A stretch of 64,000 nucleotides of DNA from Halomonas sp. 328. Its GTDB lineage: Bacteria; Pseudomonadota; Gammaproteobacteria; Pseudomonadales; Halomonadaceae. Made by a program: the position numbers and the translations under genes. The notes beneath the pieces were generated by a model that ran no database searches, was not told the origin of the DNA, and was given only the letters and a program-made list of their open reading frames with translations. Shown here piece by piece: positions 1 through 7,566 of this stretch. The first letter of the stretch is position 1. Each line of letters starts with the position of its first letter. The stretch covers positions 62,001-126,000 of the forward strand of contig NZ_JADOTW010000008.1 of assembly GCF_015645095.1 (NCBI RefSeq), given 5' to 3'.

Positions 1-26
1 TTATACAAGATATCAAGCAAGATCGA

Positions 27-821
27 CTATTCCGCCATCTCGCGCCAACGGCCCTGGGGGTCACCACTGGCGATAAAGTCGGGGTTACGCAGCGATTCCC
101 CTCGGTTGTACCCCAGGGGGACCAACGTCCGGGCCTCCAGCACGGCCCCCCCTGCCCCCTCCAGCACCCCTTGAGCGGCAGCTGTGTCCCACTCGCTGGT
201 GGGCGCGAAGCGCGGGTAGAGATCCGCCGCCCCCTCGGCGATGCGGCAGAACTTTACCGAACTGCCATAGCGCAACAGTCGAGCCTCGGGAAAGCGCCGC
301 AGCCAGGCCTCGGTGTGCGCATCCAGGTGGGCACGACTGGCCACCACTCGCGGCGGCCACTGGGGGGCCACCCTGATCGCCTCGCCATGGCCGGCCTGCC
401 AGCGCCAGGCCCCCAGGCCGAGACCACCCTCCCAGGTCGTTCCGGTCACCGGGGCATGCACCACCCCATAACGCACCCGGCCCGCCTCCACCAGGGCCAG
501 GTTGACGGTGAAGTCATCGAAGCCCTCGATGAACTCCCGGGTCCCGTCCAGCGGGTCCACCAGCCAGTAGCGCGTCCAGCGGCGGCGCGCCTCCCAGGGC
601 ACCACCGCCTCCTCGGAGAGCACCGGCACCTCCGGGGTCAGGGATGCCAGCCCCGCCACCAGGCAGTCGTGGGCGGCCCGATCGGCGGCGGTGACCGGAC
701 TGGCATCGGCCTTCTGCCGCTGCTCCCAGTCGCCGCGGGCACGAACCGCCAGGATCGTCTCGCCGGCCTGGGCGCAGAGCGCACGAAGCCGGGGTCGCGG
801 GAGCCATTCGCTGGATGTCAT
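27..821 (-). CDS. cysQ: 3'(2'),5'-bisphosphate nucleotidase CysQ
   Basis: Predicted to hydrolyse 3'-phosphoadenosine 5'-phosphate (PAP) to AMP, clearing the by-product of sulfate assimilation. It is a 264-residue member of the inositol monophosphatase-like, Mg2+-dependent family. The metal-site motifs are visible: SEE near residues 69-71, DPLDGT at 89-94 and EWDTAAAQ in the C-terminal third. I chose the ATG at 821 because a GGGAGGA ribosome site lies 7 nt upstream; a GTG two codons earlier is the alternative. It is divergent from the SLC13 anion carrier, which could fit sulfur or organic-acid metabolism. Family assignment is firm; the exact substrate is inferred from the family. Confidence 0.93.
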   Translation of the reverse strand: MTSSEWLPRPRLRALCAQAGETILAVRARGDWEQRQKADASPVTAADRAAHDCLVAGLASLTPEVPVLSEEAVVPWEARRRWTRYWLVDPLDGTREFIEGFDDFTVNLALVEAGRVRYGVVHAPVTGTTWEGGLGLGAWRWQAGHGEAIRVAPQWPPRVVASRAHLDAHTEAWLRRFPEARLLRYGSSVKFCRIAEGAADLYPRFAPTSEWDTAAAQGVLEGAGGAVLEARTLVPLGYNRGESLRNPDFIASGDPQGRWREMAE

Positions 822-999
822 GGGCACTCCTCCCTTGTCGAGCCGCTACCCTAACGGCAGAGCCCCGCAGCGGCAAGCCCCTGGCGAATCGCCATCAGAG
901 CCCGGCCCAGGCCGGTTCGATAGCGTCGACAGGGCTGGCAGGCCTCGGGGCCGACTCGTACAATGCGCCGCAAATCGCCAGCTCATATAAGGATATGTC

Positions 1000-2475
1000 A
1001 TGGCCAAGTCTGTGCAGACGCCTCACCCCACCGTCACCGAGCCTTCTCAGCCACCGGGGCCAGCCGCCCGCATCGGCCTCTGGCTGGGGCCGGCCTGGTT
1101 GCTCGTGGCCCTGATCTTTCCGGCCCCCGCCGGCATGAGCGATAGCGCCTGGCTATGTGCCGGCCTGGGACTGCTGATGGCTACCTGGTGGTCCACCGAG
1201 GCGATTCCGATCCCCGCTACCTCCTTGCTCCCCCTGCTGCTGGTACCGGCACTGGGCATCGCCCCCATGGGGCAGGTCAGCAGCAGTTATGCCAACCCCA
1301 TCATCTACCTCTTCCTGGGGGGCTTCCTGCTGGGGATCGCCATGCAGCGCTGGGAGCTGCACCGGCGCATCGCCCTGCATGTGCTGCGGGTGGTGGGCCA
1401 CCAGCCACGCCGCCAGATCGCCGGTTTCATGATCGCTACCGGCTTCCTCAGCATGTGGGTCTCGAATACCGCTACCGCCATCATGATGTTGCCCATCGGC
1501 ATGTCGGTGGTGAGCCTGCTGGGGCAGGACAACGACCCCAAGGAGCTGGCCCGCTATGCCACCGCCCTGCTGCTGGCCATCGCCTACTCCGCCAGCATCG
1601 GTGGCGTGGCCACCCTGATCGGCACCCCGCCCAATGCCCTGCTGGCCGGCTACCTCGCCGAATCCCGTGGCATCGACGTGGGCTTCGCCCAGTGGATGGT
1701 GATCGGCCTGCCGATCAGCATGGTGATGATGTTCCTGGCCTGGTGGTGGCTCGGCCGTGGCGGCTTCGCCCTGAAGCACGGTGACGATGGCGGCCAGATG
1801 ATCCGCGACGAGCTGACCCAGCTGGGCGCCCTGACGCCGGCGGAGCGACGGGTCGGCATCGTCTTCCTGCTGGCCGCCCTGGCCTGGGTGGCACGCCCCC
1901 TGCTCAATGACCTGGGCCTCGACTGGCTCAGCGATACCGGTATCGCCATCGCCGCCGGCCTGCTGCTGTTCCTGATTCCCAGCGGCCGTGGCGTGGGGGA
2001 GCGCCTGCTGGACTGGGACGCCGCCAAGACCCTGCCCTGGGGCATCCTGCTGCTGTTCGGCGGCGGCCTGGCCCTGGCCGGGGCCATCAGCCAGTCGGGC
2101 CTCGCCGAGTGGATCGCCGAGCAGCTCTCGCTGTTCGGGGTACTGCCGCTGCTGGCCCTGGTCGGCATCGTGGTGCTGGTGATCATCTTCCTCACCGAGG
2201 TGACCTCGAATACTGCCACCGCCGCGGCCTTCCTGCCCCTGCTCGGCGCCCTGGCACTGTCGCTGGATATCTCTCCCCTGCTGATCACGGTGCCCGCCGC
2301 CATCGCCGCCAGCTGCGCCTTCATGATGCCGGTGGCCACGCCGCCCAACGCCATCGTCTTCGCCACCGGCCATATGAAGATCCAGTCGATGATCCGCGCC
2401 GGCTTTATGCTCAACGTCATGAGCACCCTGGTGGTGACCCTGATGGCCTATCTGCTGGTGAGCTGGTTCTGGTGA
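1000..2475 (+). CDS. SLC13/DASS family sodium:anion symporter
   Basis: A 491-residue inner-membrane carrier with about 11-12 hydrophobic segments, belonging to the divalent-anion:sodium symporter family that imports dicarboxylates or sulfate with Na+. The two family repeats are visible: SNTATAIMMLPIG near residue 150 followed by GTPPNALL, and TSNTATAAAFLPLL near residue 405 followed by ATPPNAIVF. The SNT and TSNT motifs form the Na+ and substrate sites in this family. The start ATG follows AAGGATATGTC. Substrate cannot be told from sequence. Convergent with ctaB, with a strong hairpin between them. Confidence 0.9.
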   Translation: MAKSVQTPHPTVTEPSQPPGPAARIGLWLGPAWLLVALIFPAPAGMSDSAWLCAGLGLLMATWWSTEAIPIPATSLLPLLLVPALGIAPMGQVSSSYANPIIYLFLGGFLLGIAMQRWELHRRIALHVLRVVGHQPRRQIAGFMIATGFLSMWVSNTATAIMMLPIGMSVVSLLGQDNDPKELARYATALLLAIAYSASIGGVATLIGTPPNALLAGYLAESRGIDVGFAQWMVIGLPISMVMMFLAWWWLGRGGFALKHGDDGGQMIRDELTQLGALTPAERRVGIVFLLAALAWVARPLLNDLGLDWLSDTGIAIAAGLLLFLIPSGRGVGERLLDWDAAKTLPWGILLLFGGGLALAGAISQSGLAEWIAEQLSLFGVLPLLALVGIVVLVIIFLTEVTSNTATAAAFLPLLGALALSLDISPLLITVPAAIAASCAFMMPVATPPNAIVFATGHMKIQSMIRAGFMLNVMSTLVVTLMAYLLVSWFW

Positions 2476-2496
2476 CCCTGTCGCCACGGCCATAAC

Positions 2497-2526
2497 GCCA
2501 GACGCCGCCCGCGGGCGGCGTCTGGC
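2497..2526. terminator. Bidirectional terminator hairpin between the SLC13 gene and ctaB
   Basis: Perfect inverted repeat with 14-bp arms, GCCAGACGCCGCCC and its complement, separated by two bases. It lies in the 71-bp gap between two convergent genes. There is no strong T-run on either side, so it may act as a transcript-end stabiliser or a factor-assisted terminator. Confidence 0.7.
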
Positions 2527-2546
2527 ATTGCAGGGCCGGCACCGGC

Positions 2547-3461
2547 CTACCAGGGCAGTGCGCTGGCGTAATGATCCAGCAACAGCACCCCGAAGACGCC
2601 GAGGATGTAGCGAATCGAGAACCAGAAGGCGGCCAGGGGCGCCCGCGGGTCCTCGCCACGCCAGACCCGGAAGTTCCACATCATGAAGCGCAGATTCAGC
2701 GCCATCACCCCCACCAGGTAGACGGCCCCACTCATGCCGATCACGAAGGGCAACAGGGTCACCACCACCGTCAACCAGCCATAGAGCCAGATCTGCAAGC
2801 CCGTGAACGCCTCGCCATGGGTCACCGGCAGCATGGGGACCCCGGCCCGGGCATACTCGTCGCGCTTGTGGATGGCCAGGGCCCAGAAGTGCGGCGGAGT
2901 CCAGGCGAAGATGATCAACATCAGCAGCAGCGGCTCGGGCCCCAGGCTGCCGGTGATCGCCGTCCACCCGAGCAGCGGCGGCGCCGCCCCCGCCACCCCG
3001 CCGATGACGATATTCTGCGGCGTGGCACGCTTGAGGAAGGCGGTGTAGATGAGCGCATAACCGATCAGCGAGGCCAGGGTCAGCCAGGCGGTCAGGGCAT
3101 TGACCTGCCACAGCAGCAGGCCAATGCCCGACGCCGACAGCAGGGTCGCCCAGGCCAGGGCCAGGGGCGTCGACAAGCGCTGGGTCGCCAGGGGGCGCCG
3201 TGCGGTACGTGCCATCAGGGCGTCCAGCTTGCGATCCAGCACATGGTTATAGGCGGCCGCCCCACCCGCCGCCAGGCCGATGCCCACCAGGCCATTGACC
3301 ACCGCCGAGAGCGACGGCAGCGAGGGCGTGGCCAGGGCCATGCCCACCAGGGCGCAGACCAGCATCACCAGCACGACCCGCGGCTTGCACAGGGTCAACA
3401 GGTCCCGCCACGGCGCGCCGGCATGCCCCAACGCCCCGGTCACCATCAGCGCATTACGCAT
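2547..3461 (-). CDS. ctaB: Protohaem IX farnesyltransferase (haem O synthase)
   Basis: Converts haem B to haem O by adding a farnesyl group, the first step to the haem A of aa3 oxidases. It is a 304-residue UbiA-superfamily membrane enzyme with about 9 membrane segments. The Mg2+/diphosphate motif is visible as NHVLDRKLDALMARTARRPL near residues 65-84, and a second Asp-containing loop (HKRDEYARAGVPM) follows later. The ATG at 3461 is preceded by GGAGGT and overlaps the ctaA stop by 8 bp (ATGCGTAA), so translation is probably coupled to ctaA. A longer in-frame start upstream would run inside ctaA and is unlikely. Confidence 0.95.
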   Translation of the reverse strand: MRNALMVTGALGHAGAPWRDLLTLCKPRVVLVMLVCALVGMALATPSLPSLSAVVNGLVGIGLAAGGAAAYNHVLDRKLDALMARTARRPLATQRLSTPLALAWATLLSASGIGLLLWQVNALTAWLTLASLIGYALIYTAFLKRATPQNIVIGGVAGAAPPLLGWTAITGSLGPEPLLLMLIIFAWTPPHFWALAIHKRDEYARAGVPMLPVTHGEAFTGLQIWLYGWLTVVVTLLPFVIGMSGAVYLVGVMALNLRFMMWNFRVWRGEDPRAPLAAFWFSIRYILGVFGVLLLDHYASALPW

Positions 3462-4482
3462 GAACCACCTCCTCGTGACTCGCTTGCCGTAAGATCCCGA
3501 CACGGCTCGCCTGCCAGCCCCCCAGGATCAGGGCCAGGGCCAGCAGGACCGCCCCGGCGGTATGCGCCAGGGCCAGCCCCAGGGGCAACCACCAGAGCAC
3601 ATTGGCAACCCCGAGCACGAACTGGCCGGCATAGACCCCCAGGAGCCCCGCCAGGTAAGGGCGCAGGCCTGGGCGCTGCCACTCCCGCCAGGCCAGCAGC
3701 AAGAGCCCCAGCCCCAGCGCCAGGGCACCGAGACGGTGGCCCAGGTGAATGGCGGTGCGGGCGTCCGCATGCAGCTGGCCGTGCAGGTAGTTAGGGCCGA
3801 CCGTCTGGGTCAGGTGAAACCCCTCGCTCCAGTCCGTGGCGGGCCACCACTGGCCATTGCAGGTAGGAAAGCCCTGGCAGGCGATGCCCGCATAGTTGCT
3901 GGAGACCCAGCCGCCGAGGGCCAACTGCCCCACCAGCAACGCCGCCGCCAGGCCCCACAGCGGCGAGAGCCGCTGGCGAGGCAGGCGTCGACCCGTGGCG
4001 ACGAGCTCGCGCAGGCGCAGATGCAGCCACAGGAAGAGCGACAGCACCCCGATGCCACCGAGCAGGTGCAGGGTGACCACCTGGGGCCAGAGCTTGAGGG
4101 TCACGGTAAAGGCACCGAAGGCGCCCTGCAGCAGGATCAGCCCGAGCAGGGCCAGGGAGAGACGCCAGGGATAATCGAGCCGGCGACGATACCGCCAACC
4201 CAGCCCCACCAGGGTCAGTACCAGCAGTCCCAGTGCCGAGGCCACATAACGGTGCACCATCTCCACCCAGGCCTTGAAGGCCTCCAGGGGAGCCTCCGGG
4301 GTATGCGCCGCGGCGGTGGCGGCATCCGGTACCACCAGGCGCCCATAGCAGCCCGGCCAGTCGGGGCATCCCAGACCGGCATCCACCAGTCGGGTCCAGG
4401 CCCCGATCAGGATCACTCCCAGGGTCGCCAGGGTCCCCAGCAGGCTAAGCCACTTGAGCAGGTGGAGTCGGCGTTCGGTCAT
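3454..4482 (-). CDS. ctaA: Haem A synthase CtaA/Cox15
   Basis: Oxidises the C8 methyl of haem O to a formyl group, yielding haem A for the aa3 oxidase. The product is a 342-residue membrane protein with 8 predicted helices arranged as two four-helix halves. Histidines likely to ligate haem are seen in MVHRYVAS, TLHLLGG, LHGQLHAD/IHLGHR and LAHTAGAV. The loop CPDWPGCYG and the later CQGFPTCNGQW supply cysteine pairs typical of the family. It follows the small membrane protein gene after about 70 bp and overlaps ctaB. Confidence 0.95.
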   Translation of the reverse strand: MTERRLHLLKWLSLLGTLATLGVILIGAWTRLVDAGLGCPDWPGCYGRLVVPDAATAAAHTPEAPLEAFKAWVEMVHRYVASALGLLVLTLVGLGWRYRRRLDYPWRLSLALLGLILLQGAFGAFTVTLKLWPQVVTLHLLGGIGVLSLFLWLHLRLRELVATGRRLPRQRLSPLWGLAAALLVGQLALGGWVSSNYAGIACQGFPTCNGQWWPATDWSEGFHLTQTVGPNYLHGQLHADARTAIHLGHRLGALALGLGLLLLAWREWQRPGLRPYLAGLLGVYAGQFVLGVANVLWWLPLGLALAHTAGAVLLALALILGGWQASRVGILRQASHEEVVHA

Positions 4483-4550
4483 GGCGCGCCCTCGAGCTTC
4501 TCGTTGTTATGCATCCAGCTTACGTCGCCACCCGCGTTGAAAGCAGCCGC

Positions 4551-5081
4551 TCAATTCGACGCCGCCCCCCGCTCCGGATTGACCTTGAGCAGGTGCTGGA
4601 GGTCATCCATGACATCGCGCATCGCCACGCCGGCGGCGTAGCCGAGCACCACCTCGCCCTCCGGGGAGAGCAGCCACAGCGCCCCCGGCTCGCCCCAGGA
4701 CGGCGCCGAGCGCCAACGGGCCAGCCGCTCGCCGGGCAAGGCCGTCGGCTCCGGCACCACCCCGCCATCGATGACTCGCAGCCGCTCGACTCGCGGCGCC
4801 TCCCGGCCCAGCGCCCGATGCAATCGCCACCAGCGATCCGCCTGGTCGGCGCAGTCGCCGCGGCAATCGAAGGCCAGCACCCAGCGCTCCGACGCGCTGA
4901 CGGCCCCCGCCAGGGGCCAGGCGCCGAGGGCCGGCACCTCGGGGGCCAGCTGCCCATGGGCGGTGCGCGCCTCGGGGATGCCGACGCGCCAGGTCACCAT
5001 GGCCCAGGCGCTGAGCATGGGGGCGGCGAACAGCGCCATCAGCAGCAGCAACTTGATACGCGAGCGACCCAGGGAACTCAT
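4551..5081 (-). CDS. Membrane-anchored protein of the cytochrome oxidase assembly cluster
   Basis: A 176-residue protein with one N-terminal membrane segment (about residues 10-30, LLLLMALFAAPMLSAWAMV) and a periplasmic domain. It lies between SURF1 and ctaA, where related gammaproteobacteria carry a conserved uncharacterised protein. The ATG at 5081 overlaps the SURF1 stop as ATGA, so the two are translationally coupled. A CRGDC sequence in the middle (about residue 80) could bind metal, but it is not the CxxxC motif of Sco1. Its role in oxidase biogenesis is inferred only from its position. Confidence 0.75.
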   Translation of the reverse strand: MSSLGRSRIKLLLLMALFAAPMLSAWAMVTWRVGIPEARTAHGQLAPEVPALGAWPLAGAVSASERWVLAFDCRGDCADQADRWWRLHRALGREAPRVERLRVIDGGVVPEPTALPGERLARWRSAPSWGEPGALWLLSPEGEVVLGYAAGVAMRDVMDDLQHLLKVNPERGAASN

Positions 5082-5809
5082 GGCGTCTCCTTTTCGGATG
5101 GCGAAATGGCGGGGGCACTCAGGCGCCGCCCACCCAGCAGCATGATGATCAGGGCGGCCAGCGCCAGCCCCCACCACTGCACGGCGTAGCTGAGGTGGCG
5201 GTGGGGTGGCATCACATTGGCGCTCCACCAGGGAGCCAGGGCGCCCTCACCAGCCTCCTGGTGGAGCCAGCCCGCAAAGGCGAAACCCTCCGCCCAGGCG
5301 GCAAGATCAATCTGCTGCAGGCGCCGGCCCTCGCGGTTGGGACCGAACAGGAGGCCACCCGCCCCTGCCGCCTGCCAGGTCCCGGAGAGGGTCACCGGGC
5401 CCTCGGGAGTGGCGACCTCGGGGTCGAGTCGATAGGGGCCGGTTGCCATAAAGCCCCGCTGGATCAGCCAGCGGCGCCCCTGCCCATCCACCAGGGGCGT
5501 CAGCACCGCGACGCCCACCTGCCCCTGCCGCACCCGGTTATCGAGGAACAGGGTCTCCTCGGCGCGAAATTCACCGCTTAGGGCCACACGGGCCCCGTCG
5601 GCGGGGGATTGGCTCGGCTCGACGAGTGCCGGCGCTGCCGCCAGCTCGGCCAGATAGGCCGTCTTGGCTTCCGCCCGCTGCCACTGCCAGGCGCCCAGAA
5701 CGACGCCCAGCCCCACCAAGGGGAGCCAGAAGGCCCACCAGAGACGGCGCTTGACAGCGCCCCGCGGCTTCCTTGAACTGTGATGACTCGACCCCACGGA
5801 GTGCCCCAT
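5078..5809 (-). CDS. SURF1 family cytochrome oxidase biogenesis protein
   Basis: SURF1 (Shy1) proteins help insert haem A into subunit I. The product is about 243 residues with an N-terminal membrane helix (WAFWLPLVGLGVVLGAWQW), the conserved GAWQWQRAE and FLDNR-type motifs, the WLIQRGF strand and a C-terminal helix after YAVQWWGLALAAL. The start is uncertain. The ATG at 5809 shares bases with the opposing DUF2909 start (CATG at 5807-5810); a GTG at 5797 downstream is also possible. It leads the SURF1/small protein/ctaA/ctaB run. Confidence 0.9.
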   Translation of the reverse strand: MGHSVGSSHHSSRKPRGAVKRRLWWAFWLPLVGLGVVLGAWQWQRAEAKTAYLAELAAAPALVEPSQSPADGARVALSGEFRAEETLFLDNRVRQGQVGVAVLTPLVDGQGRRWLIQRGFMATGPYRLDPEVATPEGPVTLSGTWQAAGAGGLLFGPNREGRRLQQIDLAAWAEGFAFAGWLHQEAGEGALAPWWSANVMPPHRHLSYAVQWWGLALAALIIMLLGGRRLSAPAISPSEKETP

Positions 5810-5999
5810 GCTGAAATTTGCCATCGCCCTGGTTTTCCTGATCATGCTCACCAGCCTCGCCACCGGCGCCGGCTTCCTGCTGCGCGATGATGGCGCCTCC
5901 CGGCGGCTGCTGGTCTCGCTCAAGCTACGCGTCGCCTGCGCCGTGGTGCTGCTGGCCCTGCTCTTCTACGGTTTCTACTACGGTGGCCTGGCCGGCTGA
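5808..5999 (+). CDS. DUF2909 twin-transmembrane protein
   Basis: A 63-residue protein with two membrane helices (about 3-24 and 39-59) joined by the short charged loop LRDDGASRRLLVSLKLR. It matches the small DUF2909 family found inside cytochrome c oxidase clusters of gammaproteobacteria; function unknown. The start is backed by GGAG 8 nt upstream. It is the only plus-strand gene in the locus and its start codon overlaps the predicted SURF1 start on the other strand. Confidence 0.85.
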   Translation: MLKFAIALVFLIMLTSLATGAGFLLRDDGASRRLLVSLKLRVACAVVLLALLFYGFYYGGLAG

Positions 6000-6019
6000 A
6001 TCGGCTCAGCGGCCGCGGT

Positions 6020-6880
6020 TCAGAAGACATAGACGAACAGGAAGAGCCCCACCCAGACCACATCGACGAAGTGCCAGTACCAGGCGGCGGCCTCGAAACC
6101 GAAGTGATCGTCGCCGCTGAAGTGGCCCTGCTGGATACGCCACAGGATCACCGCCAGCACGATGGCCCCCACGGTGACATGCACCCCGTGGAAGCCGGTG
6201 AGCAGGAAGAAGAGGCTGCCGTAGATACCGGCATCCAGGGTCAGACCATAGTGCGCATAGGCCTCGTAGTACTCGAACGCCTGCACGCAGATAAAGCAGA
6301 AGCCAAGGAAGACGGTGCCCGCCAGCCAGTTGCGGCAGGTACGCCGGTAGCCCTCCTTGAGGGCCTCATGGGCCACGGTCAGGGTAATACTGGAGGTGAC
6401 CAGGATCAGGGTATTGACCAGTGGCAGCTGCCAGGGGCTAAGCACGGCATCGGGCCCGGATACCGCCGGGTCCGGTGGATTGAGCAGCGGCCAGCTGGCG
6501 GTAAAGTCGGGCCACAGCAGCGCCGCCACTCCCTTGGCCCCCTCGCCATCGAGCCAGGGCAAGGCGAAGGTGCGCACATAGAAGAGCGCCCCGAAGAAGG
6601 CGGCGAAGAACATCACCTCGGAGAAGATGAACCAGCCCATGCCCCAGCGGAAGGAGCGATCCATCTGGGCGTCATAGAGCCCCTGGCGGGATTCCCGCAC
6701 CACGTCCCGGAACCACAGGGCCATCACCGCGATCACCGCCAGCAGGCCGAGCGCCAGCACCGGGGCGCCCCGGCCATGCACCATCAGCAGGCCGGCGCCG
6801 ATCATCATCACCCCCAGCGCCAGGGAGCCGAGGATCGGCCACTTGCTGGTCGCCGGTACATAATAGCTACCACCGCTCAT
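6020..6880 (-). CDS. ctaE: Cytochrome c oxidase subunit III (aa3 locus 1)
   Basis: A 286-residue core subunit with seven predicted helices. Family motifs: WFIFSEVMFFAAFFGALFYVR, LLTGFHGVHVTVGAIVL and WYWHFVDVVWVGLF at the C-terminus. AAGGAGGTG stands just upstream of the ATG. Directly upstream lies a 73-bp imperfect copy of its own first codons and ribosome site, separating it from ctaG. Last core gene of the ctaC-ctaD-ctaG-ctaE run. Confidence 0.95.
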   Translation of the reverse strand: MSGGSYYVPATSKWPILGSLALGVMMIGAGLLMVHGRGAPVLALGLLAVIAVMALWFRDVVRESRQGLYDAQMDRSFRWGMGWFIFSEVMFFAAFFGALFYVRTFALPWLDGEGAKGVAALLWPDFTASWPLLNPPDPAVSGPDAVLSPWQLPLVNTLILVTSSITLTVAHEALKEGYRRTCRNWLAGTVFLGFCFICVQAFEYYEAYAHYGLTLDAGIYGSLFFLLTGFHGVHVTVGAIVLAVILWRIQQGHFSGDDHFGFEAAAWYWHFVDVVWVGLFLFVYVF

Positions 6881-6972
6881 GCATCACCTCCTTCGCCAAC
6901 GCCAGGGAACCGAGGATCGGCCACTTGCTGGTTGCCGGCACATAGTAGCTACCACCGCTCATGCATCACCTC
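6818..6972. repeat. Imperfect 73-bp tandem duplication of the ctaE 5' end (82-bp period)
   Basis: Bases 6818-6890 and 6900-6972 match with four differences. Both copies hold the ribosome site, the ATG and the first 22 codons of ctaE. All four differences are at third codon positions and leave the peptide unchanged. Confidence 0.85.
6867..6962 (-). CDS. 31-codon ORF made by duplication of the ctaE start
   Basis: Reads MSGGSYYVPATSKWPILG and four more residues identical to the CtaE N-terminus, then AKEVMHERW and a stop located inside ctaE. It has its own GGAGGTG ribosome site and overlaps the ctaG stop as ATGA, exactly where a functional ctaE start would be expected. It ends 14 nt into ctaE, so re-initiation on the real ctaE start is plausible. 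Whether the peptide is made is unknown. Confidence 0.5.
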   Translation of the reverse strand: MSGGSYYVPATSKWPILGSLALAKEVMHERW

Positions 6973-7531
6973 CATCGGACGAAGAGCCAGGATCGCGGGG
7001 CGTCAGGGCCAAGGCCCCCCGCTCCACCGGATACAGGGTATAGACCAGGGTCACGGTATTGACCTCGGGAGGCAGATCTCGGGCCAATTGGAAGACCAGA
7101 GGCAGCTCCAGGCGCTCCCCCGCCTCCAGGCGCTGCTCCTCGAAGCAGAAGCAGCTGACCTTGCGCAGATGGCGATTGGCGTTGGAGGGCGAGACGCTGG
7201 GCACCGCCCGCCCCCACTGGGGCGCCTCGCTCTGGTTGACGAAGGTGAAGCCCACCTCCACCGCCTGCCCGGGGTGCACCCGCAACTGGCGCTGCTCCAC
7301 CTCGAGCCGCCAGGGCAGCCCGGAGCCACTGCGGGTCACCAGTTGCACGGTGACGTAGCGGGAAGCGTCCACCTCCTCGTGCACCAGGGCTTGGGCGGTG
7401 GTGTCCACCTTGCCGTTGAGCCCGGTAATGCGACAGAAGACGTCATAGAGGGGCACCAGGGCGAAGGCGAAAGCGAACATCGCCACCAGGACCACCAAGG
7501 TGCGGCTGACCGTGCGCTGTACCGGACTCAT
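6959..7531 (-). CDS. ctaG: Cytochrome c oxidase assembly protein CtaG/Cox11
   Basis: Delivers copper to the CuB site of subunit I. A 190-residue protein with one N-terminal membrane helix (about residues 10-30) and a periplasmic immunoglobulin-like domain. The copper-binding CFCFEEQRL motif is visible near residue 120, together with YDVFCRITGLNG after the helix, both family hallmarks. GGGAGGT lies upstream of GTG-ATG; I used the ATG at 7531. It sits 35 bp after ctaD and its stop overlaps the start of the duplicated ctaE fragment. Confidence 0.95.
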   Translation of the reverse strand: MSPVQRTVSRTLVVLVAMFAFAFALVPLYDVFCRITGLNGKVDTTAQALVHEEVDASRYVTVQLVTRSGSGLPWRLEVEQRQLRVHPGQAVEVGFTFVNQSEAPQWGRAVPSVSPSNANRHLRKVSCFCFEEQRLEAGERLELPLVFQLARDLPPEVNTVTLVYTLYPVERGALALTPRDPGSSSDGGDA

Positions 7532-7566
7532 CACGACCTCCCGGCGGACACCCCGCCGCTATCGGC

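Noticed and set aside
1153-3111. 652-codon minus-strand frame over the SLC13 gene and ctaB
   Set aside because: It runs antisense to a clear membrane carrier and out of frame with ctaB; low-complexity Gly/Gln/His composition.
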